NCBI RefSeq assembly: GCF_024623185.1
Contig: NZ_JANJZK010000006.1
Coordinates: forward strand, 1 to 64,000
DNA length: 64,000 nt
Reading direction: 5' to 3'
Source of the DNA: Anaerofustis stercorihominis
GTDB lineage: Bacteria; Bacillota; Clostridia; Eubacteriales; Anaerofustaceae
Part shown: positions 27,878-35,505 of the stretch, piece by piece
Layout of the letters: every line of letters starts with the position of its first letter
How positions within the stretch are numbered: position 1 is the stretch's first letter
Notes under the pieces: generated by a model
What the model was told of the DNA's origin: nothing
Databases searched by the model: none
Seen by the model: only the letters and a program-made list of their open reading frames with translations
Program-made: the position numbers and the translations under genes

Positions 27878-27909
27878 AAAAAAAGAGCAGATGAAACTGC
27901 TCTTTTTTT
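27878..27909. terminator. Terminator of the metal-efflux operon
   Basis: AAAAGAGCAG / CTGCTCTTTT stem with loop ATGAAA and T-runs, 20 bp after the ATPase stop (minus). Confidence 0.85.
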
Positions 27910-27929
27910 GATATTTTAAAGTGATACCT

Positions 27930-29774
27930 TTATCCTCTGTACCTTAAAACTCTGATAGAATTAAGTATCGCTATAACTGCCACCCCGACGTCCGCGAAAA
28001 TCGCTTCCCACATATTTGCAAGTCCCAATGCACCGAGAGCCATGACTCCGATTTTCACAAATAATGCAATGAATATATTTTCTTTAACGATGGTCAGGGT
28101 CTTCTTGGAAATCTTATATCCCGTCATTATCTTGCTTGGTTCATCTGTCATTATAACAATGTCACTTGCTTCTATAGCCGCATCACTTCCAAGTCCTCCC
28201 ATTGCTATACCTATGTCCGCCATAGTCAAAACGGGCGCATCATTAAGTCCGTCACCGACGAATACAAGTTTTCCGTTTTCCGATCTTTTATCAATGAGTT
28301 CTTTTACTTTATTTACTTTATCTATTGGGAGAAGCTCTGTATACACTTCATCAAGCCCAAGCTCTTTGCCGACATATTCACCGATTTCCTTTTTATCGCC
28401 GGTCAGCATGACCGTCTTTTTTATACCTGCGTCCTTAAGAAGTTTTACAGCATCCTTAGAGTCTTCTTTTATTTCATCCCTTAAAACAAGACTGCCGAGG
28501 AATTTACCGCCTTTACTTACATACAGCACGGTCCCGATACTATCTGCTTCCGATGCGTCAATATTATTTTCTTTCATTAAAGCATATTTACCGACCAAAA
28601 CTTCTTTTTCATCGACAACAGCCTTGACTCCGAAACCAGCCAGCTCTTTTACGTCGTTTACTCTGTTATTATCGATATCCTTACCATATCTTTCCTTTAC
28701 GGATAAAGCTATTGGGTGATTTGAAAAAGCTTCCCCGTAAGCCGTGATTTCTATCAGTTCATCAACATCGACACCGTCTTCATTATTTATTTCTTCTACT
28801 TTGAATACGCCTTTTGTAAGCGTACCTGTTTTATCGAATACCATTATTTCACTTTTAGAGAGTGCTTCCAAGTAGTTTGAACCTTTGACTAAAACCCCGC
28901 TGCTGCTTGCAGCACCTATACCGCCGAAGAAACCGAGAGGTATAGATATAACAAGAGCACAAGGACAAGATATAACAAGGAATATAAGAGCCCTGTATAT
29001 CCATGAGCTGAAAGCTTCACCGAGTATCAAAGGAGGAAGTACTGCAAGAAGCAATGCACATGTAACCACTATAGGTGTATAATATCTCGCAAATACCGTT
29101 ATAAAGTTTTCAGCCTTGGATTTTTCACTGCTCGCATTTTCAATAAGTTCAAGTATTTTAGCCGCAGTGGATTCATCGAATTCTTTGGTTACTTTTATCC
29201 TTAAAATACCATTTAGATTTATACAGCCGCTTAAGATTTCGTCTCCTTCACAGACTTCTCTCGGAACGGATTCTCCGGTCAAAGCCGAAGTATCGAGAGT
29301 TGAATTACCATTTATGATAATACCATCCAACGGAACTTTCTCTCCCGGTTTTACTATAATTTCATTACCGATTTCTATATCATCAGGGTCTACTTGGATT
29401 ATTTGTCCGTCTTTTTCTATATTTGCATAATCAGGGCATATATCCATCAAATCTCCTATGGACTTTCTGGATTTATTTACCGCATAGCTTTGGAAATATT
29501 CCCCTACTTGGTAGAATAGCATAACCGCAGCACCCTCGGCATAGTCGCTTAATACTATAGAGCCGATTGACGCGATAGCCATAAGAAAGTTTTCGTCAAA
29601 TACCTTCCCTTTTGATATATTCTTAACTGCTTTTAATAATACATCATACCCGGCAAGTACATAAGCTGCTAGATACAATACGCTCTGTGCGGTTTCATTT
29701 TTTAGAAAAAAACCGAGAAAGAAAAGTATTAAAGCCACTATGATTTTGTAAAGTTGTTTTTTCTGCTTATCCAT
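27930..29774 (-). CDS. cadA: Heavy-metal P-type ATPase, Zn/Cd/Pb type (CadA/ZntA-like)
   Basis: The 614-residue P1B ATPase exports divalent soft metals. It shows CPC in the transport helix (VISCPCALVISIPLG), the phosphorylation motif DKTGTLTKG, the HP motif SNHPIA, and GDGLNDAPVL. It has no N-terminal HMA domain: the protein begins directly with membrane helices. The metal-binding domain is instead a separate 71-residue gene 23 bp upstream. CPC without a CPH/SPC variant and the ArsR neighbour favour Zn/Cd over copper. Confidence 0.92.
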   Translation of the reverse strand: MDKQKKQLYKIIVALILFFLGFFLKNETAQSVLYLAAYVLAGYDVLLKAVKNISKGKVFDENFLMAIASIGSIVLSDYAEGAAVMLFYQVGEYFQSYAVNKSRKSIGDLMDICPDYANIEKDGQIIQVDPDDIEIGNEIIVKPGEKVPLDGIIINGNSTLDTSALTGESVPREVCEGDEILSGCINLNGILRIKVTKEFDESTAAKILELIENASSEKSKAENFITVFARYYTPIVVTCALLLAVLPPLILGEAFSSWIYRALIFLVISCPCALVISIPLGFFGGIGAASSSGVLVKGSNYLEALSKSEIMVFDKTGTLTKGVFKVEEINNEDGVDVDELIEITAYGEAFSNHPIALSVKERYGKDIDNNRVNDVKELAGFGVKAVVDEKEVLVGKYALMKENNIDASEADSIGTVLYVSKGGKFLGSLVLRDEIKEDSKDAVKLLKDAGIKKTVMLTGDKKEIGEYVGKELGLDEVYTELLPIDKVNKVKELIDKRSENGKLVFVGDGLNDAPVLTMADIGIAMGGLGSDAAIEASDIVIMTDEPSKIMTGYKISKKTLTIVKENIFIALFVKIGVMALGALGLANMWEAIFADVGVAVIAILNSIRVLRYRG

Positions 29775-29797
29775 GTTTTCACCTTTTCCTCTTATGT

Positions 29798-30013
29798 CTA
29801 TAAGATTACTGCGTCTTCATCTACTCCTTTGACAGCCTTTTTTGCCTTTTCTAAAATTTCATCAAATCTTTCATCGTCCGCATCCAAAGTAAGTTTTTGA
29901 AGCATGAAGTTGATGTTTGCACTGTTTACTCCGTCAATCTTTCTTATTTCTTCTTCCATTTCCATTGCACAGTGTGCACAGTCGATATTGTCCATTTTTA
30001 ATTTCTTTTTCAT
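29798..30013 (-). CDS. Stand-alone heavy-metal-associated (HMA) domain protein
   Basis: The 71-residue ferredoxin-like metal-binding domain carries the CxxC motif as DCAHC (MDNIDCAHCAMEMEEEI). The Asp before CAHC is typical of HMA domains that prefer zinc or cadmium. It sits between the ArsR regulator and the ATPase that lacks its own HMA domain, so it probably delivers metal to it. Ribosome binding site AAAGGAG. Confidence 0.9.
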   Translation of the reverse strand: MKKKLKMDNIDCAHCAMEMEEEIRKIDGVNSANINFMLQKLTLDADDERFDEILEKAKKAVKGVDEDAVIL

Positions 30014-30037
30014 TTTTATGTCTCCTTTAAAATTAAA

Positions 30038-30400
30038 TTATTCTTCTATATGGTCTATACCTTGATTTAGTATAGTCATCACATGTTCATCGGCAAGTGA
30101 ATAAAAAACCGTCTTTCCGTCTTTTCTGTTCTTTATAAGCCTTGCATTCTTAAGATTTTTAAGCTGATGAGATACTGCGGACTGCGTCATACTTAGTATA
30201 TTTGCAATATCGCATACACACATTTCGCTTACAAGTAAGGCATTTAAAATCTTTATCCTTGTACTGTCTCCGAACACTTTAAAAAGCTCTGCCAAATCAT
30301 ATAGCTCTTCTTCATCGGGCATTTTATCGTGTACTTGTTTTACTATATCTTTGTGAACATGTTTAAGTTCACATGTTTCAATTTTTGCTGCCATATTCAT
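30038..30400 (-). CDS. ArsR/SmtB-family metal-sensing repressor
   Basis: The winged-helix repressor (120 residues) has helix-turn-helix LSMTQSAVSHQLKNLKNA. Two possible metal sites are visible: MCVCD on the alpha-3 helix (with Cys9 upstream, as in CadC) and DEHVMTILNQGIDHIEE on alpha-5 (Asp-His...His-Glu, as in SmtB/CzrA). It heads the operon. A palindrome over its promoter (30416-30435) is the likely operator. Confidence 0.92.
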   Translation of the reverse strand: MNMAAKIETCELKHVHKDIVKQVHDKMPDEEELYDLAELFKVFGDSTRIKILNALLVSEMCVCDIANILSMTQSAVSHQLKNLKNARLIKNRKDGKTVFYSLADEHVMTILNQGIDHIEE

Positions 30401-30415
30401 CTCTCCTTATTTTAT

Positions 30416-30435
30416 ATATGAATATCTGTTCATAT
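30416..30435. promoter_or_regulatory. ArsR/SmtB operator
   Basis: On minus, ATATGAACAGATATTCATAT has perfect 7-bp arms, like the imperfect 12-2-12 operators of SmtB/CzrA proteins. It lies just downstream of the -10. Confidence 0.75.
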
Positions 30436-30438
30436 GTT

Positions 30439-30466
30439 ATTATATTCATTTATTATATATTGTCAA
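30439..30466 (-). promoter_or_regulatory. Promoter of the metal-efflux operon
   Basis: TTGACA (30461-30466) and TATAAT (30439-30444) on minus with 16-bp spacing. Confidence 0.75.
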
Positions 30467-31542
30467 CACTTTTAACAAAAATATTTAAAGATTTATAAAA
30501 AAAATAAATAGTATTTAAAATCCTATTTACTTCCTTATTAAATACATTAAACCCAATAATTGAAAACACTTAATGATTTTATAATTTATTATATTTTACA
30601 TATACATATTCTTTTTATATATTTAAGCTATTAAAAAAATTTCTAAATTCTTAAAAACGTTCATATTTGATTTAAGTGACAGTTTTATATTCAATACTTA
30701 AACAAACTGATTATACAAATATTTAAAATCAAAAACGAATATGTATTTATATTTCATCAAAAAATATCTATTTAATAAAAATATTTAAACCAACTAAATA
30801 AGTTTATTTATAGAACATAAATTATTCTTTATAGAGAATATCTCAATGAACCAAAACCATATTATGATTTTGAATTTTTACGACCTAATTAATTTTAAAT
30901 ATTTTCTATATAAGAAATTTCGATTTTAATTCTATAAAACAACTTGAAAAAGTTATAATAAGCATAACTTATTTAACAAGATACGAGAAAAATACATATA
31001 TAATTAATAATAAATCAAAATTATAAAGAAAAAAATAACAGGAAAAATACATTTTTTGATTTTCAATCGCTAACATGAGATAAATAAAAAAGCAAAACTT
31101 AATTATTATATAAAAATAATTTTTTTAGATAATAAAAGCTTACTAATAAATATTACCGAACAATAGAAATAATATATTATTACCATTTAAACCATATAAA
31201 AAAACTTTTAAACAAAACTGTTGAAACAATAAAAAACACAGCAGAATAAAAACACTATTGATTTAACATATCTAATAAAATATTTTTAGTAACCGATATA
31301 AATATAAATTAGCATTAATTTATATTTATTTTATATATGAAAATATAATGTATTAGACACTGATTAGTAGGCACGAAAATATCTGACGAAAATATTTGGA
31401 AGACCGTAAATATTGCATTTAATAATAAATTAATACTTCCAATACTATATTTAATAATACAAAAAAGACTATTTATAAATGATTTTATAAATTTATATCA
31501 TCGGTCTAAGAGCATTTAAAACAAAAAAATATCTAAATTTTC
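30467..31542. other. AT-rich gene desert
   Basis: This stretch of about 1.1 kb has very few G or C bases, no reading frame of note, no tRNA, no recognisable riboswitch and no clear decayed gene. It is the longest gap in the window. I see nothing specific in it. Confidence 0.6.
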
Positions 31543-31571
31543 TTGACAATTACAAAAAAATGGATTATGAT
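31543..31571 (+). promoter_or_regulatory. Promoter of the Trp T-box / trpB2 unit
   Basis: TTGACA (31543-31548) and TATGAT (31566-31571) with 17-bp spacing, about 30 bp before the T-box stem I. Confidence 0.75.
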
Positions 31572-31600
31572 GAAAAAAATCAATTATGAACAAACCATAT

Positions 31601-31858
31601 AAGTAAGAGTAGTAAATAAATAATTATATTTCATAGAGAGTCGATGTGTGGTGGAAATCGGCAGATATAAATTTATCGAATGGACTTACTTCGGGCAGCG
31701 AACAAATCAAAATTTGAGAGTATTTGCTGACGGGATCTTCGCCCGTTATAAAGGAAGCATATATGATAGTATATGACAAAGCGGCTTATTTTAAGCAATT
31801 TGGGTGGTACCGCAGGAAATATAACTCTTGTCCCTTACAGGGATAGGAGTTTTTTTTA
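31601..31858 (+). promoter_or_regulatory. T-box riboswitch, tryptophan specific
   Basis: The features in order are AGAGAG, GGTGGAAATCGGC (stem I), the specifier loop GAA-TGG-A (UGG at 31681-31683, Trp), the T-box GGGTGGTACCGC, and a terminator ACTCTTGTCCC / GGGATAGGAGT (31824-31850) followed by T8. Uncharged tRNA-Trp should allow read-through into trpB2. Confidence 0.95.
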
Positions 31859-31881
31859 TAAAAAGAAAAGGAGAAGTAAAA

Positions 31882-33252
31882 ATGAAAAACAAAGAAATAC
31901 CTTACAAAATTTATTTAAGCGAAGACGAGATGCCTAAAAAATGGTATAACATAAAAGCAGACATGAAGGAACAGCATGAACCGTTCCTAAATCCGGGAAC
32001 AGGTCAGCCAATAACAAGAGATGAACTTAGACCTATCTTTTGCGATGAACTTGTAGATCAGGAACTTGATACCACTACGAGATACTTCGATATCCCTCAG
32101 GAAATCAGGGATTTTTATAAGATGTACAGACCGTCCCCATTGGTAAGAGCTTACTTTTTAGAAAAATATTTGGATACACCTGCACATATTTACTATAAAT
32201 ACGAAGGAACAAATACATCTGGCTCACATAAGTTAAATACAGCTATAGCTCAAACATATTATGCAAAGAAACAAGGTGTAAAAGGTCTTACCACAGAAAC
32301 GGGAGCAGGTCAATGGGGTACCGCGATGTCAATGGCGTGTGCATACTTTGACTTACCTTTAAAAGTTTATATGGTAAAAGTATCCAGTGAACAAAAACCA
32401 TACAGAAAAGCAGTTATTCAAACTTACGGAGGAGAAGTTATCCCTTCACCATCAGAAACTACGGAAATCGGAAGAAAGATATTAGCTGAAAATCCGGGAA
32501 CAGGCGGAAGCCTTGGATGTGCTATTTCGGAAGCTGTAGAAGAAGCGGTTAAAAACAATTATAAGTATGTACTGGGTTCTGTTCTTGACCATGTAGTAAT
32601 GCATCAAAGCATTATAGGTTTAGAGACAAAGGCAGCCCTTGAAAAATACGACATCAAACCTGACATCATGATAGGATGTGCGGGAGGAGGCTCTAACCTG
32701 GGTGGACTTATAGGAATATTCGCAGGAGAAAAAATCCAAGGCAAAAACGATATTCACTTTATCGCAGTCGAACCTCAGTCATGTCCTTCAATGACAAGAG
32801 GAAAGTATGCTTATGATTTCTGCGATACGGGAAAAACGACACCTCTTGCAAAGATGTATACACTAGGTGCGGGATTTATCCCTTCACCAAATCATGCAGG
32901 CGGACTGAGATATCATGGTATGAGCCCTATAGTGTCTAAATTATATCATGACGGTATCTTAGACGAAGCAAGAACAGTTTCACAAACGGAAGTATTTAAA
33001 GCCGCAGAAGAATTCGCAAGAGTGGAAGGTATACTTCCCGCTCCGGAATCATCTCATGCTATCAAAGTAGCCATGGATGAAGCCCTTAAATGCAAAGAGA
33101 CGGGAGAAGCAAAGAATATCGTATTCGGACTAACAGGAACAGGTTACTTCGATATGACTGCTTATATGCAGTATAACGCAGGGGAAATGAGCGATACCGA
33201 AATCACTGACGAAATGTTACAAAAAGGTTTTGACAGCTTACCAAAACTATAG
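31882..33252 (+). CDS. trpB2: TrpB2-type tryptophan synthase beta-like enzyme
   Basis: The 456-residue PLP enzyme has the Lys motif TNTSGSHKLNTA, ETGAGQWGTAMSMA and the phosphate loop GCAGGGSNLGG. The length and the N-terminal extension (ITRDELRPIF) are those of the TrpB2 group, which often works without TrpA; no trpA is nearby. It makes Trp from serine and indole, perhaps salvaged indole. The start at 31882 has AAAGGAG; an upstream in-frame start lies inside the T-box terminator and is rejected. Confidence 0.93.
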   Translation: MKNKEIPYKIYLSEDEMPKKWYNIKADMKEQHEPFLNPGTGQPITRDELRPIFCDELVDQELDTTTRYFDIPQEIRDFYKMYRPSPLVRAYFLEKYLDTPAHIYYKYEGTNTSGSHKLNTAIAQTYYAKKQGVKGLTTETGAGQWGTAMSMACAYFDLPLKVYMVKVSSEQKPYRKAVIQTYGGEVIPSPSETTEIGRKILAENPGTGGSLGCAISEAVEEAVKNNYKYVLGSVLDHVVMHQSIIGLETKAALEKYDIKPDIMIGCAGGGSNLGGLIGIFAGEKIQGKNDIHFIAVEPQSCPSMTRGKYAYDFCDTGKTTPLAKMYTLGAGFIPSPNHAGGLRYHGMSPIVSKLYHDGILDEARTVSQTEVFKAAEEFARVEGILPAPESSHAIKVAMDEALKCKETGEAKNIVFGLTGTGYFDMTAYMQYNAGEMSDTEITDEMLQKGFDSLPKL

Positions 33253-33301
33253 AATATAAAATCCTTTAAATAAAATAATTTGTTTATATGTTAATAAAAT
33301 C

Positions 33302-33328
33302 ACAAATAAGATATAAATGTCTTATTTG
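33302..33328 (+). other. Hairpin after trpB2
   Basis: CAAATAAGA / TCTTATTTG stem with an 8-base loop, without a following T-run. It stands just before the real terminator. Confidence 0.4.
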
Positions 33329-33339
33329 CGATAACGAAT

Positions 33340-33364
33340 AAAAGCACCCCTAAAGGGTGCTTTT
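33340..33364 (+). terminator. Terminator of trpB2
   Basis: AAAAGCACCC / GGGTGCTTTT stem, loop CTAAA, followed by T-run. Confidence 0.88.
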
Positions 33365-33448
33365 TTATAATTTAATATGAAATAATAATATATTTAATAG
33401 GATATATTATGTTGAAATAAAAAATATATTATTTATTCTAATTACCTC

Positions 33449-33483
33449 GGGGCACTACGCCTGCTACGCAGATTCCGCGCCCC
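33449..33483. repeat. Dispersed hairpin repeat, family A
   Basis: A 35-bp element: GGGGCACTACGCC, inner stem CTGC-TAC-GCAG, ATTCCGCGCCCC. The outer arms GGGGC/GCCCC also pair. Identical to the copy at 53649 and, inverted, to 37722 except for one base. Confidence 0.85.
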
Positions 33484-33491
33484 TAAACAAA

Positions 33492-33509
33492 AAACGCCAT
33501 ACGGCGTTT
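33492..33509 (-). terminator. Terminator of tatD operon
   Basis: AAACGCC / GGCGTTT stem with loop ATAC; on minus it is followed by T-rich sequence. It overlaps the tatD stop codon. Confidence 0.7.
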
Positions 33510-34275
33510 ATTTTATATCAAATATTTCTTTTGCATTCTTATTTGTTATCTCTATGATTTCTTCATAACTCACCCCTTTTACCTCAGCAAGCATCCTTGC
33601 GGTGTATTCCACATAAGAGGGCTTGTTCCTCTTTCCTCTGAAAGGTACGGGAGTAAGATAAGGACAGTCAGTTTCTATCAAAAGTCTATCGAGAGGTGCC
33701 GCCTTTGCCGCTTCTCTAACATTATTTGCATTTTTAAAAGTAACGCTTCCCGAGAAAGAGATATACATCCCAAGCTTAACATATTCTCTGACCATTTCAG
33801 CTGACGCGGAACATGAATGTATTATTCCCGTGTTACCATTTAAATGTGCCTTTAATATGTCATAGGTATCGCCCGCGGCGTCTCTGGAATGGATTATAAC
33901 AGGTTTATTAAGTTCACTGGCAACTTCCATCTGTCTTATAAATACTTCCTTTTGAATATCTCTGGGAGAATTGTCGTAGTAATAATCAAGACCTATTTCT
34001 CCGTAAGCCACTACCTTTTCGTTCTCTTTCACCAGCTTGATAAATTCATTTTCAAGGATATTATTATAATCTTTACTGTCGTGAGGATGAAGTCCTACCG
34101 CGGCATAGAAAAAATCTTCTTTTTTACTTAATTCAACAGCTCTTAGAGAAGACTCATAATCATATCCTATATTTACGACTCCGTCAAAATGCTTTTCTTT
34201 AAGCTCTTTTATTATATCATACAAATCTTCACTGAATTCTTCGTCATTTAAATGAGCATGAGTATCAAATAGCAT
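33508..34275 (-). CDS. tatD: TatD-family metal-dependent DNase/hydrolase
   Basis: The 255-residue TIM-barrel hydrolase has FDTHAHLND (HxH), the Glu in AYGEIGLDYYYD, His in PVIIHSRDA and IIHSCSA, and Asp in LLIETDCPYLTP. TatD homologues act as 3'-5' exonucleases in DNA quality control. It is the last gene of the yabP-yabQ-divIC-tatD group, 2 bp after divIC. Confidence 0.94.
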   Translation of the reverse strand: MLFDTHAHLNDEEFSEDLYDIIKELKEKHFDGVVNIGYDYESSLRAVELSKKEDFFYAAVGLHPHDSKDYNNILENEFIKLVKENEKVVAYGEIGLDYYYDNSPRDIQKEVFIRQMEVASELNKPVIIHSRDAAGDTYDILKAHLNGNTGIIHSCSASAEMVREYVKLGMYISFSGSVTFKNANNVREAAKAAPLDRLLIETDCPYLTPVPFRGKRNKPSYVEYTARMLAEVKGVSYEEIIEITNKNAKEIFDIK

Positions 34276-34277
34276 AA

Positions 34278-34643
34278 TTATTTTTTGTCCTTTTCGTTTG
34301 TTACATATACTTTTTCGTTTGGATATATAAGTCCGAGATATTTTTTTGCAAGATATTCTATATAAGACTTACTGTCGGAATTATTAAGCTCTTCGTTAAG
34401 TTCCTTTGATTTAAGCTTTTCTTCGCTTATCTGCTGAGTAAGTTCGTTTTTTTGTTTGTTTAAAGAATAATATTTATATTCCATAGTCAGCATCTTGACC
34501 GCAAACAAAGCAAAGACAGCAGTAAGTATCAAGAGAATAACCCTTTTTTTCTTACCTGCTCTCTTTTTTAATCTTTTTTTCTTTCTTTTTCTCGCTTCTA
34601 TGCTGTCCCGGGGATTTAAAAGTTCTAAGTCCTCTCTTCTCAT
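34278..34643 (-). CDS. divIC: FtsB/DivIC-family septum protein
   Basis: The bitopic division protein (121 residues) has a very basic cytoplasmic N terminus (RKRKKKRLKKRAGKKKR), one membrane helix (about 34-52), a coiled coil (YYSLNKQKNELTQQISEEK) and a C-terminal KKYLGLIYPNEKVY segment typical of DivIC. It follows yabQ and its first 92 bp overlap the yabQ 3' end in another frame. Its AAGGAA ribosome binding site lies inside yabQ. Confidence 0.85.
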   Translation of the reverse strand: MRREDLELLNPRDSIEARKRKKKRLKKRAGKKKRVILLILTAVFALFAVKMLTMEYKYYSLNKQKNELTQQISEEKLKSKELNEELNNSDSKSYIEYLAKKYLGLIYPNEKVYVTNEKDKK

Positions 34644-35127
34644 TATCTATTCCTTCTTTTTTAAGATATACTTTAAATTTATTATAACTCATTTTTATTT
34701 TTAATGGAATAGACAAAAATCTTTTTAATAAACTTTTAATTTTGCCGATAGACTTTTGATGTTTTTTAACAAATTTTCTTTTCCTCTTTACTATACCCTT
34801 CTTCGTATTTGTCTTTATAAGACCGAGTTTCCTCGTTATAAACAAAAGAAGACTTTTATAAAAAGGTGATATCAGAAAATAGTACGCCACGAAACCCAAT
34901 ACAAAACTCAGTACACTGTAATATCTTAAATCAAAATATGTAGTCTTAAAAAAGAGATTGACCGTAAAGACTCCCGCTACCAAACAAAAACATAAATCCG
35001 AGAGAGTCACCCTTTTTGTAAGAGCATAAATGATGATCGTTATCGTGTGATATAATATCCCGAGTATACATCCGCCGTAAAAGGTCTCCAGCAGAACTAA
35101 ATACTGCGAATATAAATTATTGTTCAT
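34552..35127 (-). CDS. yabQ: Spore cortex biosynthesis protein YabQ
   Basis: The 191-residue protein has three to four membrane helices in its first 100 residues (LVLLETFYGGCILGILYH opens the first) and then a long, strongly basic tail. YabQ is needed for cortex formation in Bacillus spores. It follows yabP, the standard order, and shares the stop/start nucleotide with yabP (35127). The last ~30 codons overlap divIC. Confidence 0.85.
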   Translation of the reverse strand: MNNNLYSQYLVLLETFYGGCILGILYHTITIIIYALTKRVTLSDLCFCLVAGVFTVNLFFKTTYFDLRYYSVLSFVLGFVAYYFLISPFYKSLLLFITRKLGLIKTNTKKGIVKRKRKFVKKHQKSIGKIKSLLKRFLSIPLKIKMSYNKFKVYLKKEGIDNEKRGLRTFKSPGQHRSEKKKEKKIKKESR

Positions 35128-35408
35128 TATTTAAATATTTTAGAAAAGAATCCCGATGATTTTTCCATAAAGTCTATATCGTCATCATAATTAATAGCAT
35201 AGATATTTCCGTTAAGAGCGATTTCTCCGTCTTCAAGATTAAGTTTTTCTATTTTTAAGTCTTCCCCGTTTATCGTAAGCATACCAAGAGAAGTTTCCAA
35301 AACTACCGTTTCATCATTAAAGTTATGCACATCTAAACAATCATTTATTTTAAGGTTTCCTCTGTTATATAGTTCGAGTCTTTGATCCGTTACACTTTTG
35401 TTGTCCAT
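35127..35408 (-). CDS. yabP: Sporulation protein YabP
   Basis: The 93-residue protein shows the YabP pattern: RLELYNRGNLKINDCLDVHNFNDETVVLETSLGMLTINGEDLKIEKLNLEDGEI shortened here to RLELYNRGNL and NDETVVLETSLG. It has a small all-beta fold. It heads yabP-yabQ-divIC-tatD, an endospore-former marker, and is separated from uvrB by a terminator. Confidence 0.9.
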   Translation of the reverse strand: MDNKSVTDQRLELYNRGNLKINDCLDVHNFNDETVVLETSLGMLTINGEDLKIEKLNLEDGEIALNGNIYAINYDDDIDFMEKSSGFFSKIFK

Positions 35409-35481
35409 AATTTTTCTCCTAACAATATATTTAATAATATATATTTTATATGGAGATAAAAAAGAACAATAAAAATAAAAA

Positions 35482-35499
35482 ACCTCCTTTTTGGGAGGT
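35482..35499 (-). terminator. Terminator between uvrB and yabP
   Basis: ACCTCC / GGAGGT stem with a 6-base loop, followed on the minus strand by a T-rich stretch. Confidence 0.65.
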
Positions 35500-35505
35500 A
35501 AAACT

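Noticed and set aside
28042-28719. 225-codon plus-strand frame opposite the metal ATPase
   Set aside because: It is a shadow of the ATPase frame; composition is Ser/Leu/Pro-rich without any motif.
30467-31542. Decayed gene in the AT-rich desert
   Set aside because: I could not read a continuous protein-like sequence in any frame, so no pseudogene is called.
31828-31881. Upstream extension of trpB2
   Set aside because: It begins inside the T-box terminator hairpin; the start at 31882 has the proper ribosome binding site.
33449-33483. Family A hairpin as a rho-independent terminator
   Set aside because: It has no T-run on either side, and separate proper terminators stand close by.
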